From Christensenella sp. UBA7597 (lineage in GTDB: Bacteria; Bacillota; Clostridia; Christensenellales; Borkfalkiaceae): a DNA stretch of 50,000 nucleotides. Positions 1 to 8,332 of this stretch are shown one piece after another (position 1 is the stretch's first letter; the number at the start of each line of letters is the position of its first letter). A program made the translations under genes and the position numbers. The notes beneath the pieces are model-generated. The model saw only the letters and a program-made list of their open reading frames with translations, had not been told where the DNA came from and did not search any database. The DNA lies in NCBI GenBank assembly GCA_002474405.1, contig DLQW01000058.1:1-50000 (forward strand), written 5' to 3'.

Positions 1-267
1 CTCGATGAGCTGCATGGTGTCATAGATTCCCAGACCGGAAGAAACCTGTCCGCCGGGAGAATTGATGTACAGGGAAATATCCTTTCCCGGTTCCTTTCCC
101 TCCAGATAAATCAGCTGCGCCACTACGGTGTTTGCGAGAGCGTCGTCGATTTCGCCGCTTAAAAACACGATGCGATCGTCCAGCAGACGGGAATACAGAT
201 CGTACGATCTTTCGCCTGCGCTCGTTCGTTCCACAACGTAGGGGATAAGCACGTTCTTTTCTTTCAT
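1..267 (-). CDS. clpP: ATP-dependent Clp protease proteolytic subunit ClpP (partial, N-terminal 89 residues)
   Basis: ClpP is the serine-protease subunit of the cytosolic Clp machine, which degrades proteins unfolded by ClpX or ClpC. The reverse strand reads from ATG (267) to the window edge without a stop. The first 89 residues start [14 protein letters not shown] and contain the family motifs [28 protein letters not shown] and GLGIYDTM. The catalytic Ser, His and Asp lie beyond the edge. A GGAGG Shine-Dalgarno site sits just upstream of the ATG. The gene follows tig on the same strand after 79 bp, the usual tig-clpP(-clpX) order of Firmicutes. The identification is firm; only completeness is unknown. 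Confidence 0.95.
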   Translation of the reverse strand, partial: MKEKNVLIPYVVERTSAGERSYDLYSRLLDDRIVFLSGEIDDALANTVVAQLIYLEGKEPGKDISLYINSPGGQVSSGLGIYDTMQLIE

Positions 268-298
268 TCAACAGCCTCCGATTGATTTTTAACGTTTT

Positions 299-339
299 TT
301 AACCGTTTTAAACGCGGTTAAAACGCTTTTTTGCGTTTT
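299..339 (-). promoter_or_regulatory. Two small hairpins between tig and clpP
   Basis: Inverted repeats TTAACCG/CGGTTAA (299-321) and AAAACGC/GCGTTTT (320-339) overlap in the 79-bp gap. Neither ends in a long U-tract on the minus strand, so they may be mRNA processing or partial attenuation structures rather than a full terminator. The repeats are seen; the role is inferred. Confidence 0.3.
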
Positions 340-346
340 TGAAGAA

Positions 347-1942
347 TTATTCGGCGTCTTTTTTCGCCGCCGTCTTTTTCGCAGCGGGTTTCTTCGCCGC
401 GGCGGGTTTCTTTTCCGCTTTTTCTTCCGCGGTCTTCTTCGCGGTCGCGGTCTTTTTCGCCGCCGGCTTCTTTTCGGTCTTTTCTTCCGTTTCAGCCGCT
501 TTTACGGTTTTTTTGGCAGCAGTCTTTTTTGCGGCGGGTTTCTTTTCGGTCTTTTCTTCCGTTTCAGCCGCTTTTACGGTTTTTTTGGCGGCAGTCTTTT
601 TGGCGGCGGGTTTCTTTTCCGCCGTTTCTGCCGCTTCTTCCGTGCCGTCGGAATACGTCATCTCGTTGTTCGCCTTCAGGAAATCGAACAGTTTGGTGAT
701 GATAATGTCGTTTCTGATATAATCCACCTGACGGGGATCGATCGTCTTTTCGTATTCTTCCGCGCTCTTGCCCACGGATTCCGCCTGCTCGGCGATCTTC
801 GCCTTGATTTCGTCCTCGGCGGCGTCGATTTTCTCGTTCTTGATAATCTGGGAGATAATCAGCTGGTTGAGAACGTTCTTCTTCGCGGTTTCTTCGTAAT
901 TCTTGCGGAAATCTTCTTTCGTGGTTTTGATGAACGACAGATAATCGTCAAGCTTCAGCCCCTGATACATCAGCTGATATTCGAAACGGTGTACGAGGTT
1001 ATCGATTTCCGATTCGATCATCGCCTGAGGGATTTCGGCGGAAGCGCCTTTCGCGATTTCGTTTAAAATGGCGTTTTCGGTATCGTCGTTCGCGCGGGAA
1101 TCCGCCTGCTTCTGCAGTCTTTCTTTCGCCTTTTCCTTATACGTTTCGATGGTTTCGCTGCCCGTGGCGTCCTTGATGAACGCGTCGGTGAGTTCGGGCT
1201 TTTCTTTGGCGGAAAGGGAGTTGAGCGTTACCGCGAACACAGCCGCTTTGCCCTTTAAATCAGCCGCCTGATAATCTTCGGGGAACGTTACGTTTACGTC
1301 CTTCTTTTCGCCCACGTTCATGCCGATCACCTGATCTTCGAAGCCGGGGATGAACTGTCCGCTGCCGAGCGTAAGATCGAAGCCTTGCGCTTCGCCGCCT
1401 TCGAACTTCACGCCGTCTACCGTGCCCACGAAATCGATGTTGGCGATGTCGCCCTTTTCGGCGGCTCTGCCTTCCACGGTAACTTTGCGAGCGTTTCTTT
1501 CGAGAACTTTTTCGATTTCCGCGTCTACGTCGGCGTCTTTTACATTATACGCGTAGCCTTTCAGCTTCATACCCGTATACGCTTCGATTTTTACTTCCGG
1601 CTTTACGGGAACGACGGCGGACATAACCACTTTGTCTTCCGTAAGCTCGTCTACGGATACGTCCGGATCGCCCACAACGGTGAATTCGTCTTTCTTTTCG
1701 TCGAGAATTTTGCCGTAGTTTTCGGAGAAGAGGATGTTCAGCCCGTCTTCATAGAAAACGCCCTTGCCGTATGCGTGTTCGATAACGTTTTTGGGGGCTT
1801 TGCCTTTGCGGAAGCCGTTCACCGCGAATCTGCCGCGCTCCTTGACGTACGCTTTGTTCTGCGCGTCGATCCACTCGTCTTTATCGAAAGTGAGCGTAAT
1901 TTTTACGGTGCTTTTTTCAGCTGCTTTGGTGGTGTACTTCAT
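347..1942 (-). CDS. tig: Trigger factor with Lys/Ala-rich repeat tail
   Basis: Trigger factor is the ribosome-bound chaperone and peptidyl-prolyl isomerase that meets nascent chains at the exit tunnel. The N-terminal ribosome-binding signature GFRKGKAP is at residues 43-50. An FKBP-like PPIase domain follows at about 150-240 (GDIANIDFVGTVDG, FIPGFEDQVIGM), then the helical C-terminal chaperone arms to about residue 430. Family members usually end there, at 430-450 residues. This one is 531 residues, with about 90 extra residues of KKPAAKKTAAKKTV-type repeats ending KKDAE. Two copies of a 24-residue unit are encoded by a 72-bp direct repeat (about 468-611), followed by degenerate copies. The tail resembles histone H1-like bacterial proteins and would be strongly basic. 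The start is fixed by the alignment and the lack of a better upstream ATG. Confidence 0.95.
   Translation of the reverse strand: MKYTTKAAEKSTVKITLTFDKDEWIDAQNKAYVKERGRFAVNGFRKGKAPKNVIEHAYGKGVFYEDGLNILFSENYGKILDEKKDEFTVVGDPDVSVDELTEDKVVMSAVVPVKPEVKIEAYTGMKLKGYAYNVKDADVDAEIEKVLERNARKVTVEGRAAEKGDIANIDFVGTVDGVKFEGGEAQGFDLTLGSGQFIPGFEDQVIGMNVGEKKDVNVTFPEDYQAADLKGKAAVFAVTLNSLSAKEKPELTDAFIKDATGSETIETYKEKAKERLQKQADSRANDDTENAILNEIAKGASAEIPQAMIESEIDNLVHRFEYQLMYQGLKLDDYLSFIKTTKEDFRKNYEETAKKNVLNQLIISQIIKNEKIDAAEDEIKAKIAEQAESVGKSAEEYEKTIDPRQVDYIRNDIIITKLFDFLKANNEMTYSDGTEEAAETAEKKPAAKKTAAKKTVKAAETEEKTEKKPAAKKTAAKKTVKAAETEEKTEKKPAAKKTATAKKTAEEKAEKKPAAAKKPAAKKTAAKKDAE
468..611. repeat. 72-bp tandem repeat inside the trigger factor tail
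   Basis: Two near-identical 72-bp copies lie head to tail; for example TTTTCGGTCTTTTCTTCCG begins at 471 and again at 543. Each encodes 24 residues, so a copy-number change would keep frame. Degenerate copies flank them. Confidence 0.85.
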
Positions 1943-2072
1943 AGTGTTGTTTTCTCCTGACGTTTTTTCGTTGGATTTGCTTTTCCGAAAAAACTTTTAT
2001 CTTTTTTCGTTTGAATTTCCGCGGGCGCGTTTTTATGACGGCGGTCTGCCGCCTTTTTCGTCCGCTCCCTAC

Positions 2073-2101
2073 ATTTTACCATATTCTTTAAAGAAAATAA
2101 A
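2073..2101 (-). promoter_or_regulatory. Possible promoter of tig-clpP
   Basis: On the minus strand a TAAAAT box (2073-2078) lies 17 bp from a weak TTTATT (2096-2101). The -35 match is poor, so this is tentative. It would give a leader of about 125 nt before the tig ATG. Confidence 0.35.
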
Positions 2102-2110
2102 GCGATTTTA

Positions 2111-2139
2111 TTTACAAATCGCGAAATTTCGGTTATAAT
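2111..2139 (+). promoter_or_regulatory. Sigma-A promoter for rqcH
   Basis: TTTACA (2111-2116), a 17-bp spacer and a perfect TATAAT (2134-2139). It overlaps the divergent tig promoter region and lies about 95 bp before the rqcH ATG. Confidence 0.75.
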
Positions 2140-2233
2140 TTAGGAAAAATGTTTTTCCGCCGCCGCGAAAATCGGCGAATTTTAAGATTTTTCGCTTCCG
2201 CGGAGAGAAGAATTTCTTTCGGGAGGGAGGATT

Positions 2234-3979
2234 ATGCCTCAGGACGCTTTTCATATCAGACGACTTGCCGCCGAGCTGGACTCTATGCTTGCGGGCGGCA
2301 GAGTAAACCGCGTTTCGCAAGCGGATAAAGACGAACTCGCCTTAATTATATACACCGAAAAAGGCGCGCTTAAACTTATCCTGAACACGAACGCCTCGTT
2401 TGCGCGCGTCTGCGTGCAGAAAACGGAAAAGCCGCCGCTTCTCGCGGCGCCGTCCTTTTGCATGCTGCTGAGAAAGCACCTTTCGGGCGCGCAGCTTATC
2501 GGCGTGAAACAGGTGGAAAACGAGCGTATTTTAGCGTTGACCTTCCTCTGTTTCGATGATTTTTCGGGCGGAGAAAAGGTGCTGTACGCCGAACTGATGG
2601 GGAAATATTCCAACCTGATATTAACGGAGAACGGCATCATCGCGGGAGCGTTGAAAAGCACTTCTTTAGAAAACGCGTCGGGGCGGATTCTGTTTTCCGG
2701 CGCGAAATACGCGCTGCCGCCCGCGCAGGACAAAGTTTCGCCGACGGACGAAGCGGCTTTAAGGGAAAAATGGCAGGCGTTTCTTTCCGGCAATATTACG
2801 GAAAACGACGGGGGCAGAGGCGGAAACAACGCGATTTCCGACGAAGAACTGTACGGAGAAGGGACGGCGAAATTCATCTTTTCGGGCGTGGCGGGCATCG
2901 CCCTGCCCACGGCGCGACACATTGCGGCGTTTGCGAAAGCGCGGGGCGTTACGGCGGAAGAATTTCCGGCATTTTTCGTGAATTTCTATTTAAACGAGCC
3001 CGTATATCCGTATCTTGTGAAAGAAAACGGGAATTATTCCGACTTTTTCGCGTTTGCGACGGACGACGGCGTCCGTGCGGAAAGCCTGAACGACGCGGAA
3101 GCGACGTATTACGTAACCCGCAGCGAAAACCGCGCGTTCAACGAAAAAAAGGCGCGGCTGCTTGCCGTGGCGAATTCGAAAATCAGGAAGTGCGAAAAAA
3201 ATCTTGCAGATACCGAACGGCGGCTTGCCGAAGCGGAAAACGCCGAAAGCAACCGCGTGAAAGGCGAACTGATTACGGCGAACATTTACAAGCTGCAGAA
3301 AGGAGACGGCGTTCTGCTTGCCGAAAACTGGTACGAAGGCGGAAAAGAAGAGAAAATCGCGCTGGACAAAACGCTTTCCCCCGCCGCCAACGCGCAGCGG
3401 TATTTCAAAACGTACGCAAAGGAAAAACGGACGAAAGAGTCGCTTACCCCCCGCCGCGAGGACGAGGAAAGGGAGCTTTCGTATTTTAAATCGGTGGCGG
3501 CGTTTCTGAATCTGGCGGAAAGCGCGGACGACCTGACGGAAACGGAAGAAGAACTGCGCTCCCTCGGACTGCTGCCGCAGGAAAAGGCGAAGAAGAAAAA
3601 ACAGACGGCTTCGGTGCCCTTCCGCAAATACGAAATCGGGGGCTTCACGGTGCTGGCGGGGCGGAACAACGCTTCGAACGACAATCTTGTGAGGGCGCTG
3701 GACGGCGACGATTTATGGCTGCACGTGCAGAAATACCACTCGGCGCACGCGGGCATTCTGTCGGGCGGGAAAAAGGTGCCCGACGAGGTAATCGAAGCGG
3801 CGGCGCAGCTTTGCGTGTATTTTTCCGAAGTGAAACACGGCGAAAAAGCGGCGGTGGACTACGCGAAGCGCAAGCACGTGAAAAAGCCGAAAAAAGCGGC
3901 GCCCGGTTTTGTTACGTACACCGATTACAAAACGCTGTACGTTGCCGCCGACGCGCATGAAAAGGAGAGAATCGTATGA
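2234..3979 (+). CDS. rqcH: Ribosome quality-control factor RqcH (NFACT / FbpA family, Rqc2 homologue)
   Basis: RqcH binds the peptidyl-tRNA-blocked large subunit and adds C-terminal alanine tails that mark stalled peptides for degradation. The 581-residue product has the usual bacterial length. An NFACT-N domain starts MPQDAFHIRRLAAELDSMLA and includes FCMLLRKHLSG and LYAELMGKYSNLIL. A central helical region with a coiled coil lies at about 300-360, and a C-terminal NFACT-R domain includes DDLWLHVQKYHSAHA. The Asp-Arg pair needed for tailing in Bacillus (D97/R98) is Glu97-Arg98 here. The ATG follows a strong GGGAGGGAGG site. The stop overlaps the next ATG by 4 nt. ClpP, which degrades Ala-tailed proteins in Bacillus, is encoded close by on the other strand. 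Confidence 0.93.
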   Translation: MPQDAFHIRRLAAELDSMLAGGRVNRVSQADKDELALIIYTEKGALKLILNTNASFARVCVQKTEKPPLLAAPSFCMLLRKHLSGAQLIGVKQVENERILALTFLCFDDFSGGEKVLYAELMGKYSNLILTENGIIAGALKSTSLENASGRILFSGAKYALPPAQDKVSPTDEAALREKWQAFLSGNITENDGGRGGNNAISDEELYGEGTAKFIFSGVAGIALPTARHIAAFAKARGVTAEEFPAFFVNFYLNEPVYPYLVKENGNYSDFFAFATDDGVRAESLNDAEATYYVTRSENRAFNEKKARLLAVANSKIRKCEKNLADTERRLAEAENAESNRVKGELITANIYKLQKGDGVLLAENWYEGGKEEKIALDKTLSPAANAQRYFKTYAKEKRTKESLTPRREDEERELSYFKSVAAFLNLAESADDLTETEEELRSLGLLPQEKAKKKKQTASVPFRKYEIGGFTVLAGRNNASNDNLVRALDGDDLWLHVQKYHSAHAGILSGGKKVPDEVIEAAAQLCVYFSEVKHGEKAAVDYAKRKHVKKPKKAAPGFVTYTDYKTLYVAADAHEKERIV

Positions 3980-4512
3980 AAAATTTCACTACAAACGATT
4001 TAAGCGCGAAAAATTATACGATACGGCTTGCCGAAGCAAGCGATTTGCCCGAACTGCGCCGTATTTTTGCGGCGGCGCGGGCGTTTATGGCGGAACACGG
4101 GAACGCGACGCAATGGGGCAAAAATTTTCCGCCCGACGAGCTGCTGCTTGCCCATATTTCGAGGAAAGAACTGTACGTTCTGAAATCCGCCGACGGGAAG
4201 CCGCATGCGGCGTTTGCGCTGACAGGCGAAGAACCGACGTACGCGCGCATCGAAAACGGCACGTGGCTTTCTTCTTCCCCCTATCTGACGATTCACCGCG
4301 TGGCGAGCGACGGCACGATGCACGGCGTGTTTGCGGCGATTGTGAAATTTGCGGAAACTATCTGCCCGCATTTACGCGCGGACACGCACGAAAACAACGC
4401 GGCGATGCGGGCGGCGCTTGTAAAAAACGGGTTTTCCGAGCGGGGAGAAATACGGCTTGCCGACGGCGCCGCGCGGCTGGCATTCGAGAAAATCGGGCAC
4501 GGCGCGGAATAA
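3976..4512 (+). CDS. GNAT-family N-acetyltransferase
   Basis: The 178-residue protein has the GNAT layout: an N-terminal helix (ASDLPELRRIFAAARAFMAE), a central strand segment (ALTGEEPTYARIENGTW), a middle segment beginning YLTIHRVAS, and a C-terminal acetyl-CoA-binding region RADTHENNAAMRAALVKNGF followed by GEIRL. The ATGA overlap with rqcH implies translational coupling. The substrate cannot be told from sequence; relatives act on ribosomal proteins, small amines or antibiotics. A strong hairpin terminator follows. Confidence 0.8.
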   Translation: MKNFTTNDLSAKNYTIRLAEASDLPELRRIFAAARAFMAEHGNATQWGKNFPPDELLLAHISRKELYVLKSADGKPHAAFALTGEEPTYARIENGTWLSSSPYLTIHRVASDGTMHGVFAAIVKFAETICPHLRADTHENNAAMRAALVKNGFSERGEIRLADGAARLAFEKIGHGAE

Positions 4513-4524
4513 ATTTTAACGACG

Positions 4525-4566
4525 AAATCCCGGCGGGAGCAAACACACCCGCCGGGATTTTTTACA
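4525..4566. terminator. Bidirectional Rho-independent terminator
   Basis: A 13-bp perfect stem (AAATCCCGGCGGG, 4525-4537, with its complement at 4548-4560) runs into T-rich sequence on the plus strand; the A-tract on the left serves the minus strand. It sits between the convergent acetyltransferase gene and the polysaccharide operon. Confidence 0.85.
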
Positions 4567-4581
4567 CGGTTTTCCTATACT

Positions 4582-6114
4582 TTACGACTTTCGTTTCAGC
4601 AGTTCTTTCAGTTTGCCCGCCACCACTTTGAATTCGCGCGTTCTGAACGAAAGGAGCAGAAACGCGGCGTTGGGCAGCAGCACGCAGATAACGCCTTTCA
4701 AAAGCAGCGCGCCCACGCCGGAGGAAGGCAGCAGCGAACACAGCGCGAACGTAGCCGCGCCGACCGCCGCCACGACGAGCGTGTAAACCAGCATGCGAAG
4801 ATAATATTTTGCGGGAGAAAATTTAAAATACCCCGCAAAGAACGCGTGCGTTTCCCACGGCATCGACACGGCGAACACGCCCGCGATCATCGCGACGACG
4901 GCGCCGTTTACGCCCATGGGTCTGATGAGCAGTTCCGCCAGAATCAGCGTAATCGCCGCCACCGCGTACGGCTTGAAAAAATCGTTTTTCCACATGCCCG
5001 CCGCGTCTTTATATGTAGTTAGAATATCTTTGAATTTCCACAGATACAGTAAAAGCGCGAACAGGAACGCGGACGAATCTCCGAGAATCTTGGATTCGTC
5101 GCCGCCCATCCAGATGCGCATGAAGTGCTGGAACAAACACAGGAGCGTGATGGACATCCAGCCCACCATCCACACGTTTACGAAGGTAAGCGTTTTGAAA
5201 TCGGCGTAATTTTTATTCACGTCGCCGGTAACGATATTGTTGCCGATGCCCGCCGTGAGCGCGGTGTATACCACCGAGATGATGGCAATCAAAGAATTGA
5301 CGATATAAAAATAATTGTTGTACACGCCGAGCGGCTCCAGACCGAGGCGGGAGGAAATGACGATATTCGTGCCCGAAAAAATCACCGTGCCGCTTAACCG
5401 ATGCCCGATCATGGCGCCGATATTTTTGAACACCGCCTTTTTTTGAGCGTCATCCAGCGTATTTTCCGCCTTGTATTCCGGGTATTTTTTATTGACGTAA
5501 GCCGAACGGACGAGGTTGATCGTCAGCGTGCAGAGCGGCAGGAAAATAATATATACGTAGTAATTTCCGAATGCCAGCAGTACGACGACCTGCAGGATAT
5601 ACATCGCCACGTACGATACCGACATGATGTTGCTTTCGATATCCGTGCGCTGAAACGCCGAAAGCAGCACGCTTTTGTACGCGAACACGAAGTAACTGAC
5701 GACCGTATTGAACAGGTAAATAAAATACAGGATATACAGATTGATGTCCGCGGGGGCGTCGCCCTTGATGAGTTTCGGCAAAAACGGCGTAATTGCAAGC
5801 CCGACGATTAAAATCACCGTGCCGACGATATAATACACCTTTCTTATCAAACCGAGCAGCGCGCACACCAGCGGTTTGTCGTCCTCGGCGACGGGCTTGT
5901 ACATGGCGAACGCCACCACCGTGGAAAAGCCGAGTTCCGAAAGGGACAAGACCTGCAAAAGCGACGTGAAAAGAGAGCCGAGCCCCGCGTATTCGATGCC
6001 GAGCTTTTTGATGAGTATCGTGCGGATCGCGAAGGGAAACAGGAGGCAGACCACGCGAAAAATCAGTCCGCTGAATGAATTTTTGACGGCGTTTTTCGTT
6101 CTTTCTATCTGCAT
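4582..6114 (-). CDS. Wzx-like polysaccharide flippase (MVF/MOP superfamily)
   Basis: This 510-residue integral membrane protein has about 12-14 hydrophobic segments and the family start (SGLIFRVVCLLFPFAIRTILIKKLG, AGLGSLFTSLLQVLSLSELG). Members flip undecaprenyl-linked oligosaccharides across the membrane. It is the last gene of the operon and overlaps the upstream glycosyltransferase by 10 nt. An open frame extends 300 nt further upstream, but that part is basic and arginine-rich and lies inside the neighbouring gene, so I start at MQIERTKNAVKNSF. The Shine-Dalgarno site is weak (GGGA), fitting translational coupling. The specific glycan is unknown. Confidence 0.88.
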   Translation of the reverse strand: MQIERTKNAVKNSFSGLIFRVVCLLFPFAIRTILIKKLGIEYAGLGSLFTSLLQVLSLSELGFSTVVAFAMYKPVAEDDKPLVCALLGLIRKVYYIVGTVILIVGLAITPFLPKLIKGDAPADINLYILYFIYLFNTVVSYFVFAYKSVLLSAFQRTDIESNIMSVSYVAMYILQVVVLLAFGNYYVYIIFLPLCTLTINLVRSAYVNKKYPEYKAENTLDDAQKKAVFKNIGAMIGHRLSGTVIFSGTNIVISSRLGLEPLGVYNNYFYIVNSLIAIISVVYTALTAGIGNNIVTGDVNKNYADFKTLTFVNVWMVGWMSITLLCLFQHFMRIWMGGDESKILGDSSAFLFALLLYLWKFKDILTTYKDAAGMWKNDFFKPYAVAAITLILAELLIRPMGVNGAVVAMIAGVFAVSMPWETHAFFAGYFKFSPAKYYLRMLVYTLVVAAVGAATFALCSLLPSSGVGALLLKGVICVLLPNAAFLLLSFRTREFKVVAGKLKELLKRKS

Positions 6115-7253
6115 AACAATTTCCCGATTTCCTTTACGAAAACGCTTGCCGTGTTTTCCCATGTGAACGCTTTTGCACGTTCTCTGCCCTTTGCGACGAG
6201 TTCTTCGCGCAAGGGTTCGTCCGTCATCACGCGCGCCATGCAATCGGCGATGGATTGTTCGCTGTACGGATCTGCCAGAAGCGCCGCGCCGCCCGCCACT
6301 TCGGGCAGGCAGGAAACGCCGGAAGTTACCGCGGGAACGCCCGCCGCCATCGCTTCTACAAGCGGCAGTCCGAACCCCTCGGACGTGGAAACGAGCATCA
6401 GCGCGCCCGCGCATTGCATCACGGCGGCGATGTCGGCGTTATCGATTCCGTCGAGAAGTACGATGCCGGGGAGATTGAGTTTTTCCGCCTGATCTTTCAG
6501 CGGCGAATTGTGATTTGCGATAACGAGCTTGTGATTTCTGCGGATTTCTTCGGGCAACAGGGCGTAGGCGTTTAAAAGACGGGGCAGATTTTTATTGTCG
6601 CGATCCTGCCCGACGAACAGAAAATAATTTTCGCCCGTATTGTATTTTTCTTTCACCGATTTTTTCTTTTCGGCGGGGACGGGTTCGGCGAAAAACGCGG
6701 CGTCCGTTCCGCAGTAATTTACCACGATTTTACCCTTTGCCTGCGGGTAATGTTTTAGAATTTCGCTTTCGGAATATTCGGAAACGGTGAAAATCACGTC
6801 GGCGTTTTTCACCGCGGTTGCATACATTTTTTTGTAAAAATGCTTCATCCAGCCGGGCAAATCGGCGCGGTACAGAGGGATTAAATCGTGCATGACCACG
6901 GCGGTTACGCCCTGCGGTTTGTTCTTCGGCACGAAATTCACAGGGAAAATGTACACGTCCGCTTTTTCGCCGAAAATTTTATCGTAATTCCGCTTTAAAA
7001 GATACTCCGCGCGGGATAACACGACGGCGGGGTACGCCGTTTTTACGAGGTTGACTTTTACGCCGGGGACGATTTGCCGAAAAGCGGCGGAAATTTCCTC
7101 TTTCTTTTCTTTACGGGAAAGCAGCGCGCCGCCGAGAAGTTCGGCGTTCGCCGCATTTTCGCCGCTCTGAAAAGCTTTCAGCGTTTCGTGCAGAAATTTC
7201 GTAACGCCGTCGTGCCGGCGTTTGTTATCGGTTAAGTATAAAGCGATTTTCAT
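6105..7253 (-). CDS. GT4-type glycosyltransferase
   Basis: The 382-residue GT-B enzyme transfers a nucleotide-activated sugar to a lipid-linked glycan at the cytoplasmic face. The C-terminal GT4 signature is clear: the E-x7-E motif in STSEGFGLPLVEAMAAGVPAV, followed by LPEVAGGAALLADPYSEQSI. YFLFVGQDRDNKNLPRLLNAY is the usual start of the second Rossmann domain. I start at MKIALYLTDNKRRHDG, which overlaps the upstream stop by 4 nt; a longer frame of 21 residues lies inside the previous gene. Donor and acceptor are not predictable. Confidence 0.9.
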   Translation of the reverse strand: MKIALYLTDNKRRHDGVTKFLHETLKAFQSGENAANAELLGGALLSRKEKKEEISAAFRQIVPGVKVNLVKTAYPAVVLSRAEYLLKRNYDKIFGEKADVYIFPVNFVPKNKPQGVTAVVMHDLIPLYRADLPGWMKHFYKKMYATAVKNADVIFTVSEYSESEILKHYPQAKGKIVVNYCGTDAAFFAEPVPAEKKKSVKEKYNTGENYFLFVGQDRDNKNLPRLLNAYALLPEEIRRNHKLVIANHNSPLKDQAEKLNLPGIVLLDGIDNADIAAVMQCAGALMLVSTSEGFGLPLVEAMAAGVPAVTSGVSCLPEVAGGAALLADPYSEQSIADCMARVMTDEPLREELVAKGRERAKAFTWENTASVFVKEIGKLLCR

Positions 7254-8332
7254 GAGTTTTCCTTTGTATGCCTGAGAAGTTCCAGCCACTGCTTTGCCGC
7301 TTTTTGCCACGAGCATTTTTTCAGAATTTTTTCGGGCGGCGCGACCGGCTGTTTCAAAAGCGCCTCGATATCGGCTTCGTAATCGTCCGGGTGGAAATAC
7401 CTCGCGCAGTCTTCGTAAATTTCCGGCAGACAGGTGGCGTTTGAAAGGATAACCGGCGCGCCGCAGGCAAGCGCTTCCAGCGGGGGAATGCCGAAACCTT
7501 CGTACTTCGACGGCTGCAAAAACGCGCGGCAGCCCTGCATCAGCGCTTTATTTTCGCCGTCCGATACATATCCCAGCAAAACGACGTTATCGGGGAAATT
7601 TTTCAGACTTTCTTCGTACGAGCCGCACCAGTTTTCCGCGTTGACGCTGCCCGCGACGGCGAAAATTCTTTGCGGGTTGCGCTTCGCCTGTTCCTGCAGC
7701 CATTTTAAATTTTTATGCGGGGCGAGGCTGCCCAGCGCGTAATAATATTCGTTCTTTTTCAGCCGCGGATGCCGCGCGAACACGCTTTCGTCGCTTTCAA
7801 TCGCCGCGATATGTTCCCAGCCGTGAAAAATCACGCGGATTTTTTCGGGCGGGATTTTCATCAGCGAACAAATTTCTTTCTTCTGATATTCCGAAATGGT
7901 TACCACCGTGGCGGCGTATTTTTTTACGCAGTGCGCGAACAATTTGTATTCGGCGCGCAGGCGTTTCGAATCGTATTCTTTCCGTGCGAGCGGGCGTACG
8001 TCGTGCACGCAGACGATGGAATTTTTAACGCACGTGAGCTCGTGCGAGAACGCCACGGCGACGGCGCCGCGCTTTTTTACGTACCGCGGAAAACGGAACA
8101 GGGCGTTGATCTTGTTTTTCTGTCCGTTCAGTTCGCAAAATTCGATGTTATGCAGATCGGACGGCGCCACGACGACGTTCTTCGCGCCCGTTTTCGAAAG
8201 ATATTCGGCGTGAATTTCCGGTTCGTTTTTCAAAAGCTCGTCCAGCCGCAACGTGAGTTCGCGGCACACGCGCTGTATGCCGGTTACGTTTTCGTCGTTC
8301 GCTGTGCCGAGACCGTTAATTACTACGTTCAT
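7250..8332 (-). CDS. GT4-type glycosyltransferase
   Basis: A 360-residue GT-B glycosyltransferase starting MNVVINGLGTANDENVTGIQRV, typical of a group that reads 'TGIQRV' near the N-terminus. The second domain begins YYYALGSLAPHKNLKWLQE, and the GT4 motif is PSKYEGFGIPPLEALACGAPVI followed by NATCLPEIYEDCARYF. The ATG has a good GGAGGG site 6-8 nt upstream. Its start overlaps the end of the Wzy-GT4 fusion gene by 17 nt and its stop overlaps the next start by 4 nt. It acts in glycan assembly with the neighbouring transferases; specificity is unknown. Confidence 0.9.
   Translation of the reverse strand: MNVVINGLGTANDENVTGIQRVCRELTLRLDELLKNEPEIHAEYLSKTGAKNVVVAPSDLHNIEFCELNGQKNKINALFRFPRYVKKRGAVAVAFSHELTCVKNSIVCVHDVRPLARKEYDSKRLRAEYKLFAHCVKKYAATVVTISEYQKKEICSLMKIPPEKIRVIFHGWEHIAAIESDESVFARHPRLKKNEYYYALGSLAPHKNLKWLQEQAKRNPQRIFAVAGSVNAENWCGSYEESLKNFPDNVVLLGYVSDGENKALMQGCRAFLQPSKYEGFGIPPLEALACGAPVILSNATCLPEIYEDCARYFHPDDYEADIEALLKQPVAPPEKILKKCSWQKAAKQWLELLRHTKENS

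Noticed and set aside
339..722. Phe/Ala-repeat protein on the plus strand
   Set aside because: It is the complement of the Lys/Ala repeat tail of trigger factor; the repeats explain it.
6115..6414. 100-residue N-terminal extension of the flippase
   Set aside because: Arg-rich sequence in another frame of the neighbouring glycosyltransferase; the family start is at 6114.
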